Source: Clostridiales bacterium (lineage in GTDB: Bacteria > Bacillota > Clostridia > Saccharofermentanales > Saccharofermentanaceae). Taken from it: 61,894 nt of DNA. Position numbers and translations under genes: made by a program. This document shows, in pieces, positions 19,673-26,938 of this stretch (position 1 is the first letter of the stretch; each line of letters opens with the position of its first letter). Below the pieces are notes generated by a model. That model had not been told where the DNA came from. It saw only the letters and a list, made by a program, of their open reading frames with translations, and did no database searches. The stretch covers positions 1 through 61,894 of the forward strand of contig JAFZWN010000022.1 of the NCBI GenBank assembly GCA_017617295.1, written 5' to 3'.

Positions 19673-19742
19673 CCGCTAAAAGCGGAAGGACACAAAACGG
19701 GCAAACGCCCGAAAACACTATATGGGACACACCATGTCCCAT
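19673..19742. repeat. Three small hairpins
   Basis: CCGCT-aaa-AGCGG (19673-19685), CGGGC-aaac-GCCCG (19698-19711) and ATGGGACA-cacca-TGTCCCAT (19722-19742) follow one another upstream of the small membrane protein. None has a convincing T-run. They open the 1.1-kb non-coding region 19586-20679. Confidence 0.45.
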
Positions 19743-19786
19743 TTCTCATGCCTTAACCAAACTGCTGAGCAAAGGAATATCATACT

Positions 19787-20065
19787 CGTATACGGAATAT
19801 TTGAATATGCCTGAATCCCGTATATTGTTATCTAGTTTTTCTGTGCTGAAATATACGGGAAAAGTTTTCATTCTTGATATCCGTATATAATCCTCTGCAT
19901 GAATATACGGATCAATGAACTCTACGTTTTTTCCGTATATTATTTTGCTTTTAGAAGCCGTATTTATATACGAAAATAACAAGTTTTAGGTTTTCTCGTA
20001 TATTATGAAACATAATTAAGCAGCAAATGTATACGAAAAAAATATAAATCGAAAGAACCGTATAC
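19787..20065. repeat. Alternating inverted-repeat array, TATACGG family (copy 1)
   Basis: Five pairs of TATACGGRA facing TYCCGTATA. Using the C of the CpG in each motif, left arms are at 19793, 19856, 19908, 19971, 20034 and right arms at 19819, 19882, 19934, 19997, 20059. The arm distance is 26 nt in four pairs and 25 in the last, weakest one; the pair period is 63, 52, 63, 63 bp. Interiors and linkers show no shared sequence. The same motif and geometry recur at 52648-52870. Confidence 0.9.
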
Positions 20066-20073
20066 ATAAGATA

Positions 20074-20362
20074 AAGCAACATGATCCGAGTCTTTCTTCG
20101 ATTTGTGATGATTTTCCAAAGTGCCGATATGCAGGGAAGCAACATTATAAACCGGTTTAGTTGATCTATGTTGCTTTTCAAGGTAATGACAGCTCTGAAA
20201 TTATAAGTCATGCCGGATCTGCAAACCGACATCAGGATCAGAAAATAATAAACAAAGAAAAAACAACATAAATACAAGATATTATAGATCAATGTTGCCT
20301 GAACGAAAAAACACACATCAAATAAGCAACATTATTTTCTAAACTGACAGATTATGTTGCCT
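20074..20362. repeat. Alternating inverted-repeat array, GCAACAT family
   Basis: GCAACAT at 20076, 20139, (A)CAACAT at 20263 and GCAACAT at 20326 face ATGTTGC at 20168, 20292 and 20354. Pair arms are 22-23 nt apart. Like-oriented copies are 63, 124 (two periods, the middle unit degenerate) and 63 bp apart, so the period is 62-63 bp. It directly follows the TATACGG array but uses a different motif. Confidence 0.75.
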
Positions 20363-20404
20363 TTACAAGAAAACGACTTTTAACACTCTGTCAATCTTCG
20401 GTCA

Positions 20405-20521
20405 GCTTAATTCATTTTGTCAGTTCCTAAGGTACTGTCAAGTCCGTAACAGCTTTGCGTTACCTTTTGGCATACTTGGCACCATGAGCCTGTCGGATCT
20501 GTATGATCCGGGATAAGCCGG
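20405..20521 (+). other. Structured palindromic element, copy 1
   Basis: A 117-nt element whose ends and stem bases match a second copy at 52887-53004 (minus strand). Shared blocks in order: CTTAATTCATT, TGTCAG, TCC, AGG, CTGTCAAGTCCG, ACTTG, AGCCTG, CGGATCTGTAT, ATAAGCCGG. They form nested stems: CAGTTCC/GGATCTG, AGG/CCT and TGTCAAGT/ACTTGGCA. The 28-nt apical part differs wholly from copy 2 but still folds (GTAAC/GTTAC). It may be a structured RNA or a mobile palindrome. Confidence 0.65.
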
Positions 20522-20540
20522 CCGATAAAGTATTATGAAA

Positions 20541-20579
20541 TAAAAATACTCCGGCTATCAGCCAAGCCGATAACCGGAG
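20541..20579 (-). terminator. Second terminator-like hairpin downstream of mreB
   Basis: On the minus strand CTCCGGTTATC and GATAGCCGGAG form an 11-bp stem with one mismatch, followed by TATTTTTATTT. Confidence 0.6.
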
Positions 20580-20628
20580 CAGATATACAGATCATATATA
20601 TTTACGACACTCTTTTACGGAAAACATG

Positions 20629-20660
20629 AAAAATGCGCATCCTTTGATAGATGCGCATCA
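20629..20660 (-). terminator. Terminator immediately after mreB
   Basis: ATGCGCATC and GATGCGCAT form a perfect 9-bp stem (20633-20641 with 20650-20658), followed on the minus strand by TTTTTC. It starts about 20 nt past the mreB stop. Confidence 0.75.
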
Positions 20661-20679
20661 ATATTTATGTTAATCGATC

Positions 20680-21693
20680 TTATTCACTGTCTCCGAGCGC
20701 TGCGAACTTATCCATCATGTCGAGTGCCTTACCCGTTCCGATAGCAACGCATGAGATGGGATCCTGAGCGATATAAACGTCGATTCCGATCTTCGTGGCG
20801 AGCATACGGTCGAGACCGTAAAGGAGTGCTCCTCCTCCCGTCATAACGATACCTCTCTGAGAGATATCGGCCATCAGTTCCGGAGGTGTCTTCTCAAGTA
20901 CTACATGCACTGCTTCGAAGATGGATGATACGGGTTCCTCGAGAGCTTCGAGCATCTCTGTTGAAGATACGGTTACGGTAGCGGGAAGACCCGTGATGAG
21001 ATTTCTTCCTCTTACATCCAAAGTGAGCTCTTCATCACGAGGATATGCACATCCGATCTGTATCTTTAACATCTCTGCCGTCTTCTCACCGATAAGGATA
21101 TTATGCTTTCTTCGAACGTGCTTTATGATCGCTTCGTCGAACTTGTCGCCTGCGACCTTCAAAGATGCATCGACAACAGGCTCGCAGAGGGAGATTACGG
21201 AGATATCCGTCGTTCCGCCTCCGATATCGACTACCATGGAGCCGCAGGCCTTTGTGATATCGATTCCGGCGCCGATGGCGGCCGCGATAGGCTCACGGAT
21301 AAGGAATACGTCCTTCGCACCTGCGTGACGGCAGGCATTCTCGACCGCCTGCTGCTCAACGGGAGTGATCACCGAGGGCACGCAGACAACGATAGTGGGC
21401 TTAAAGTAAGTGGCCCTGATACCGTTACATACTCTGCCGATGAATGCCTTGAGCATTACTTCCGTTGCTCTGAAGTCGGAGATAACGCCTTCACGGAGAG
21501 GGCGGATAGCCTCTACTACGCCGGGTGTCCTTCCGAGCATAAGGCTCGCGGATTCACCTACTGCGAGGACTTTACCTGTCTTATTATTTACTGCTACGAC
21601 GGAAGGTTCCTTAAGAACAACACCTTTGCCGCGAATATACACCAAAACACTACTGGTACCGAGATCGATACCGATTTCCATTCCAAGACCCAT
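20680..21693 (-). CDS. mreB: Rod-shape determining protein MreB/Mbl
   Basis: A 337-residue actin-like ATPase forming membrane-bound filaments that guide lateral wall synthesis. Features: MEIGIDLGTSSVLVYIRGKG (phosphate 1), SVITPVEQQAVENACRHAGA, VDIGGGTTDISVISL (phosphate 2) and GIVMTGGGALLYGLDRM (adenosine site). Length fits MreB. It is not followed by mreC/mreD, so this is a solitary mreB-type or mbl gene. GAGG lies 10 nt before the ATG at 21693. Own promoter and two terminators make it monocistronic. Confidence 0.93.
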   Translation of the reverse strand: MGLGMEIGIDLGTSSVLVYIRGKGVVLKEPSVVAVNNKTGKVLAVGESASLMLGRTPGVVEAIRPLREGVISDFRATEVMLKAFIGRVCNGIRATYFKPTIVVCVPSVITPVEQQAVENACRHAGAKDVFLIREPIAAAIGAGIDITKACGSMVVDIGGGTTDISVISLCEPVVDASLKVAGDKFDEAIIKHVRRKHNILIGEKTAEMLKIQIGCAYPRDEELTLDVRGRNLITGLPATVTVSSTEMLEALEEPVSSIFEAVHVVLEKTPPELMADISQRGIVMTGGGALLYGLDRMLATKIGIDVYIAQDPISCVAIGTGKALDMMDKFAALGDSE

Positions 21694-21757
21694 ATTTATG
21701 CTACCTCATATATAAGAAAGTGCCCGAAAGCACTGTAAATTCGTTAAAAACAATCTT

Positions 21758-21785
21758 ATTATACAGTAAAGGCAAGTAAAATCAA
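21758..21785 (-). promoter_or_regulatory. Promoter of mreB
   Basis: On the minus strand TTGATT (21780-21785), a 16-bp spacer and TATAAT (21758-21763) with a TG two bases before. It is 65 bp upstream of the start codon. Confidence 0.65.
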
Positions 21786-21865
21786 TTGCATATATGCGGC
21801 AAAAAATGTCAAGTGTGTGTCAATTTGACGTGAAATATCGACAATTAACAGCCAAAAAACGATTG

Positions 21866-21972
21866 ATGATGCTGCAAAACATGTCACAAAAAGGGTCTTT
21901 TGCAACAGCATCTGCAGAATTTTTGCAAACCGTTCTACAAACAACCTCTTTTGCAACAGCATCTGCAACATC
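21866..21972. repeat. Alternating inverted-repeat array, TTTTGCA family
   Basis: Two units. GATGCTGCAAAAC (21867-21879) faces CTTTTGCAACAGCATCTGCA, and a weaker TTGCAAAC (to 21930) faces a second CTTTTGCAACAGCATCTGCA (TTTTGCA starting at 21898 and 21949). The arm distance is 19 nt in both and the period 51 bp. It lies just downstream of the secreted-protein gene ending at 21978. Confidence 0.65.
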
Positions 21973-21977
21973 AGGAC

Positions 21978-24344
21978 TCAGACGAATCCGCACTCTTCCC
22001 CGTCGGTCAGGCCGTCGTGGTCAGTATCGGGATCATAGGGGTCGGTAAAGAATACCTCGCCCGTTATCGAATGGATACCCGTGATCTCGATATAATCGGG
22101 GATACCGTCGCCGTCTGTGTCGAGTTCGGGATCGATATCGCCCACGTCCGCAGGCGTATCGCCGACCCTTCCGCCGAAGAAATAATCCTCGGAATAATCA
22201 AACGTTCCGTTATGATCGGGATCGAAGTGATTCTCGAGATCGTTCTCGGATCCGGGATGGGGATAATTGGCCGCCAATCCACTTTCAAAAAGCTGCCCTT
22301 CCGAATTACTTATACTGTATGAGCAGAAGTTATACCCGTTGTTTCCGAAGTCACTCATATTCGGGAACAGATCGCTGTCCGTACAGATCGAATCGGGCAG
22401 CATTCCGCTTACATGACAGTCGATATAATCGGTCGTACTGGTATCGCCGCAGATAAGCCCCGATAAGGCTCCCGTGATATACGCATCTTCTATATTCACG
22501 CCGATGACCGTAGAAGCGTAGATATTGCCGAAGAATCCGTTCCTGAGACTTTCATTTTCAATATGAAGGCCGCGTATCGTATGTCCGTTTCCGCAGTATA
22601 TCCCGCAGAAAGACCTCTCGCCGCCGTCATGTGCGGAGTACGCCCCCATCGACACCCAGTCAAGGCCCGTCAGATCGATATCCGCGATCTGATCCACCCA
22701 TACGAGCATATAGTCCTCATAAGTTCTCGGGTATACGTTTATAAAGTACGTCAGCGATGCCAGATCTTCGACGCTGTCAACGACGAAGACACCGTTCATG
22801 CTCTCACGGATATAATCGAGATCGACACGGTCGATAACGTCATCCGTACCTTCCGACATCGCCCACCGGGTCGATGCAGGATCGGTCGTAAAGAAGTTAT
22901 CTGCCGTGACCTCTTCGCCTATAGAAACATCCCCCAGGAAATAGGTTCCGCTCTCGGAAATATCCGCACGTGCATACCCGTCTTCAAAAACGGTATCAAT
23001 TCTCACCAGATCGTACGGATAACTGTTCTCTTCATAACATATGGAAGTGATCTCTGTAATGTCTTCGGGGCACCTGAAAGAGACAGAGATATCACCTTCA
23101 TAAGTACCGTCCAGAGTGATCTCATAACAGCCGCTCATAAGATCCATTTCGCAGCCGTAACTTTGGGATGTGACATCCTGCCCATCCGTCCTTATCACGT
23201 GTACTATCTCCGAAGGCCATTCGTTATCATAAAGATCGACGGAGATAAATCCGTCAAGGATCGGAATGATCCTTTCGCTTCGATCTCCTCTGTCTTCATT
23301 GATCGTGATCTGTCTTTGCAGTATCGCGGATGCAAACGGGGAACTCATATCGATCACAAAGATATACTCCGGCATCTCACGGTCTTCATCAAAAGAAGAA
23401 TAAAGAGAATCATAACATACATAGACTCCGGGGCCTCCGTATCCGCCGACAAAATCAACGCCGCAAACTTCAAGAGTCGTATCAAAAACACCGCTTACGA
23501 AGCGCGGCTCATCGTAATCGAGTTCAGACCTTTCTCCCGTGACGGGATCCTCGGCAAAATACTCACCGCGATCACCGGTAAAATCCATCATCCTGACACG
23601 TCCGGTAGTCATATTATATGTGACCCATCTTCCTCCCATATCGACATGATTTCCGGTCATGAGATAGAGGCTTCCGTAATAGACAAACAACACCTCGTCA
23701 TCAATGGATCTGACATATATCTCATCACCGATCTCCGTCGTAATGACGGCACTGTCATATGTGATGGAGAGCTCATCCTCCGGTTCCCTGGAACCCGTCA
23801 TCAGGGTCATATCATCATTAAAAGTAATAGACGAGAAAAGCCCCTGGGTATTCACGGTCTGTCCCGCGAGCATCCGCCGCAGTCCGTCGGATATCTCTCT
23901 TCCCTCCTGCGAGTCTGATCTGACCGCATCACTGTCAAGTATCGAAAGAGTATCTCCCGACATAACGGCATCTATCGTCATCGTTCCTCCGACCGGAAGT
24001 ATCAAACCCATACTTCCGACCATCTCAGTCTGTCCTATTGTTATTTCCGTATCGTCGATACTTATGAGATCATATATGCCTCCGTATGTATCGGTAAAAG
24101 TATTTTTTTCGATATCAAATCTGCACACGAATCCCTCATCATCGACCCAGGTGCCGTCAAGCGATTCTGCCGTCAGAGGAATGACAGGTCTGGTTATATC
24201 GCCTTCAAGAGGATCGTTTGTTTCCGATATGTCTTCAGGATCAGAAGCAGTCTCATCAGAATGGTCACGCGAAGTCTTTTTACCGCATCCGCAGAGCATC
24301 AGCGAAAGGATCAGAAACAAACAGCAAATCTTTCTCTTTTTCAT
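21978..24344 (-). CDS. Secreted lipoprotein with calcium-binding repeats, paralogue 1 of 3
   Basis: A 788-residue lipoprotein: signal peptide with lipobox LCGC (Cys21). After an acidic linker comes a conserved module starting GTWVDDEGFVCRFDIE (about 65-250), a middle beta-rich region, then a segment shared with its neighbours: RVDLDYIRESMNGVFVVDS, ADIDLTGLDWVSMG, FCGIYCGNGHTIRGLHIEN, which resembles the GLUG/beta-helix repeats of surface adhesins. The C-terminus alone carries DTDGDGIPDY and DPDTDHDGLTDGEE, thrombospondin-3-like calcium sites. It lies 16 nt after paralogue 2, hence same operon. Function unknown; surface binding is inferred. Confidence 0.8.
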   Translation of the reverse strand: MKKRKICCLFLILSLMLCGCGKKTSRDHSDETASDPEDISETNDPLEGDITRPVIPLTAESLDGTWVDDEGFVCRFDIEKNTFTDTYGGIYDLISIDDTEITIGQTEMVGSMGLILPVGGTMTIDAVMSGDTLSILDSDAVRSDSQEGREISDGLRRMLAGQTVNTQGLFSSITFNDDMTLMTGSREPEDELSITYDSAVITTEIGDEIYVRSIDDEVLFVYYGSLYLMTGNHVDMGGRWVTYNMTTGRVRMMDFTGDRGEYFAEDPVTGERSELDYDEPRFVSGVFDTTLEVCGVDFVGGYGGPGVYVCYDSLYSSFDEDREMPEYIFVIDMSSPFASAILQRQITINEDRGDRSERIIPILDGFISVDLYDNEWPSEIVHVIRTDGQDVTSQSYGCEMDLMSGCYEITLDGTYEGDISVSFRCPEDITEITSICYEENSYPYDLVRIDTVFEDGYARADISESGTYFLGDVSIGEEVTADNFFTTDPASTRWAMSEGTDDVIDRVDLDYIRESMNGVFVVDSVEDLASLTYFINVYPRTYEDYMLVWVDQIADIDLTGLDWVSMGAYSAHDGGERSFCGIYCGNGHTIRGLHIENESLRNGFFGNIYASTVIGVNIEDAYITGALSGLICGDTSTTDYIDCHVSGMLPDSICTDSDLFPNMSDFGNNGYNFCSYSISNSEGQLFESGLAANYPHPGSENDLENHFDPDHNGTFDYSEDYFFGGRVGDTPADVGDIDPELDTDGDGIPDYIEITGIHSITGEVFFTDPYDPDTDHDGLTDGEECGFV

Positions 24345-24360
24345 ACACTAAAAACCCTTA

Positions 24361-26631
24361 TCAGTCATCCATAAGAACGCTTCCGACTCCGTCGATAAAA
24401 TAGTCTGTCGAATAATCGTATATACCGTCTCTCTCGGGATCGAAAGTTGCAATAACGAGATTGATGATATCTTCGTTATCTTCATATTCGTTTATCTCGC
24501 CTTCGAAAGAACCGGCAGACGATATGATACTGTAAGAGCAGTCCCTGAACTGATTACCTCCGGACGATATCCTCGCGCTGAACAGATCATCACCGTCAGA
24601 CGAAGTCGAATCGGGAAGCTGACCAGTTACATGACAATCGGCAAATTCGGCAGTCGATATGTCATCGGCCAGGATTGATGATCCGCTTCCGCTTATAACG
24701 GCATCTTCGATGTTGAGACCGACGACCGTACACATATAGCAATAGTCGAAGAACGCATTTGTAGTATTGCTGTTTTCGATAGTAAGATTACTTATCGTAT
24801 GACCGTTACCGCAGAATGTTCCGGCATATCCATTTTGGGAACCGAAATACGAGCGGTCCGCACCGATCGGCGCCCAGTTGTAGCCGGCAAGATCGATGTC
24901 ATCTGTAATGTCGACACAAACGCCCCATAGCATGTCTCCACCTTCTATCGCTCTGTCAAGATCGGGATATGTGTTGACAAAATAAGTTACGGATGCGAGC
25001 TGCCCGGGATTGGATACATAGAACACTCCCTCTTCCATACTCTCCCTTATATAATCGAGATCCACCAGATCCGGAATATCACCTGCCATCTCGTTCATTC
25101 CCCACCTTGTGGTATGAGGATCCGTATCAAAATAATTCTGCCTTGTGAGTTCCGTCGCATACATGGTATCCCCGAGGAAATACACGCCGGGATCCCCAAG
25201 CGTACAGTATGCGGTCCCGTCTTCGAATACCGTATCCACGGCCACAGGTTCAGACCTGTATTCATAGATATCAAGATAATAGATCGACGTATTTTCTCCG
25301 GGAGTCCCGTCATAATCAAACGAGAGAGTTATGTCGGTATCATCGTATCTCATTACATTCCAGTAGCTGCTTATCAGACTGATATCAAATCCTACTCCGA
25401 AAGACTCGTTATAATCAGTTATCGCCTGAACATAAGCGATATCCGTCGGCCACTGATCCGAGCAAAGATCGAACGTCAGCGATCCTTCGTTAAAATCCAT
25501 AACATATCCGTAAGTCTCATCACTTCCGGAATTGACCGTAATATATCTGCTCAGGATATCTTCCGCATAAGGAGAATCAAAGCTTACGAGAAGATCAAGA
25601 TCGGAATATTCGATCATGTCCCCCTCGAAAGACTCGTTAAACGCCCCGTATATTCCCGGACCGTAGAGGAAACTGATGAATTCCCTGTTGTTATAATCTA
25701 TGACCCCGTACCTGTTCTCGCATGAGAGAACGGGCGCCCCGCTGTCGACCGTTCCTGTCTCGCCTGTCAGAGGGTCGGTATATACGTCACCCGAGTTTTC
25801 ACTGTGATCAAGGACAGTGACCTCTCCGGTCATCGAATCCACATAGAGCCATCTGCCGAACAGACGTCCGTTCTCCGAGTTCAGAGGCGTAACCGATCCC
25901 TGATACGAGAGCGTGATCAGGTCATCATGCATACCAACATAAGCGACCAGATCCTGACCCATATCGATAGAGATCCCGTCAAATACGATCGGCTGTTCTC
26001 CTTCTTCCAGCATCGGGTTGATCAAGACCGTCATATCTTCGTTAAAACCGTACGATTCGCTGTCGGTTCCCATCGTAAACATATTTCCCGCGAGAAGAGA
26101 AGTAACCTCATCGGCTATCGCGGCTCCATCCGGAGAATCGAGCCTTACGGCCTCGTGATCAAGGATATCAAGAACACCGTCACCGTTAAACGCCAGACTG
26201 ACCTGAAGCATTCCGTGAACCGGAAGACCATTTTCACCCGGGTTATAGACCGAATCGATGATCTCACATATCGTTAAAACGTCATCAGAAACAGCAATGA
26301 TCTTGTATGTTATTCCGTAAGGATCCGTGAAAGTCTCGCCGGCCGCATCGATACGGCAGACAAAACCGCTGTCATCGACCCATGTACCGTCATATTCTTC
26401 AAGTTTATTGGAAAGGGGGCTTCCGTTTCCCGAAGGCAATGGAGCCGGAGTGGTCTCAACGGCCGGGGGATCTTCGTCCGGTCCGGTACTCTCTGCCGAT
26501 GCGGACGTATCAGCAGTCTCCTCCGTATCATAAGTCTCATCGTTATCTTCGGTGATCTTTGTGTCTGTCTTACAGGAACCGATACTCAAGGCCATAGCTA
26601 TAGCTAACGCACCGCAAATAAATCTTTTCAT
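24361..26631 (-). CDS. Secreted lipoprotein, paralogue 2 of 3
   Basis: A 756-residue lipoprotein with the signal MKRFICGALAIAMALSIGSC (lipid on Cys20) and a Ser/Thr/Pro-rich linker. The layout follows paralogue 1: GTWVDDSGFVCRIDAAGETF near 80, the middle domain with RYGVIDYNN, then VDLDYIRESMEEGVFYVS, DIDLAGYNWAPIG, FCGNGHTISNLTIEN and NAFFDYCYMCTVVGLNIEDA. It ends FDPERDGIYDYSTDYFIDGV without the calcium repeats of paralogue 1. Unknown function. Confidence 0.8.
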   Translation of the reverse strand: MKRFICGALAIAMALSIGSCKTDTKITEDNDETYDTEETADTSASAESTGPDEDPPAVETTPAPLPSGNGSPLSNKLEEYDGTWVDDSGFVCRIDAAGETFTDPYGITYKIIAVSDDVLTICEIIDSVYNPGENGLPVHGMLQVSLAFNGDGVLDILDHEAVRLDSPDGAAIADEVTSLLAGNMFTMGTDSESYGFNEDMTVLINPMLEEGEQPIVFDGISIDMGQDLVAYVGMHDDLITLSYQGSVTPLNSENGRLFGRWLYVDSMTGEVTVLDHSENSGDVYTDPLTGETGTVDSGAPVLSCENRYGVIDYNNREFISFLYGPGIYGAFNESFEGDMIEYSDLDLLVSFDSPYAEDILSRYITVNSGSDETYGYVMDFNEGSLTFDLCSDQWPTDIAYVQAITDYNESFGVGFDISLISSYWNVMRYDDTDITLSFDYDGTPGENTSIYYLDIYEYRSEPVAVDTVFEDGTAYCTLGDPGVYFLGDTMYATELTRQNYFDTDPHTTRWGMNEMAGDIPDLVDLDYIRESMEEGVFYVSNPGQLASVTYFVNTYPDLDRAIEGGDMLWGVCVDITDDIDLAGYNWAPIGADRSYFGSQNGYAGTFCGNGHTISNLTIENSNTTNAFFDYCYMCTVVGLNIEDAVISGSGSSILADDISTAEFADCHVTGQLPDSTSSDGDDLFSARISSGGNQFRDCSYSIISSAGSFEGEINEYEDNEDIINLVIATFDPERDGIYDYSTDYFIDGVGSVLMDD

Positions 26632-26744
26632 AAATGATTACCCCTTTTTTCCTGATTCACAGAGTATTATACCATGCAGAAACGACCGTTAACTTTTATA
26701 ACGATAGTGGATTTTGCGGCAAAACATATCTCAAAACAATCATC

Positions 26745-26842
26745 ACGCAAAGTATCACAAAAACAGTGGTGATCTTGTGATAAATTGCGAGGATCTTGCA
26801 AAGTATCACAAAAAACAGGCCATTGTTGTGATACTTTGCGTG
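26745..26842. repeat. Alternating inverted-repeat array, TATCACAA family
   Basis: Two units: GCAAAGTATCACAA facing TTGTGATAaaTTGC, then GCAAAGTATCACAA facing TTGTGATACTTTGC. The last C of TATCAC is at 26758 and 26809, the first G of GTGATA at 26777 and 26828; arm distance 19 nt and period 51 bp in both, the geometry of the array at 21866. It lies in the gap 26632-26938 between paralogues 2 and 3. Confidence 0.75.
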
Positions 26843-26870
26843 ATGCCGTGACATTTGACAACGCAGACCG

Positions 26871-26901
26871 AAAAAGACCTGCCCCGGGAAGGGACAGGTC
26901 T
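26871..26901 (-). terminator. Terminator of paralogue 3
   Basis: On the minus strand AGACCTG-T-CC pairs with GG-C-CAGGTCT-type bases around a short loop and is followed by TTTTT. It separates paralogue 3 from paralogues 2 and 1. Confidence 0.7.
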
Positions 26902-26938
26902 ATAATATCTTCTTTGGGACAGCCTTCGATCTGATGTT

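Noticed and set aside
20405..20521. Integron attC site or retron RNA
   Set aside because: The conserved attC ends (RYYYAAC/GTTRRRY) are absent, and no integrase or reverse transcriptase is encoded in the window.
22563..23918. 451-residue plus-strand reading
   Set aside because: It is antisense to the secreted-protein gene 21978-24344; composition is Arg/His/Ile-rich with no domain, and there is no ribosome binding site. It is a codon-bias shadow.
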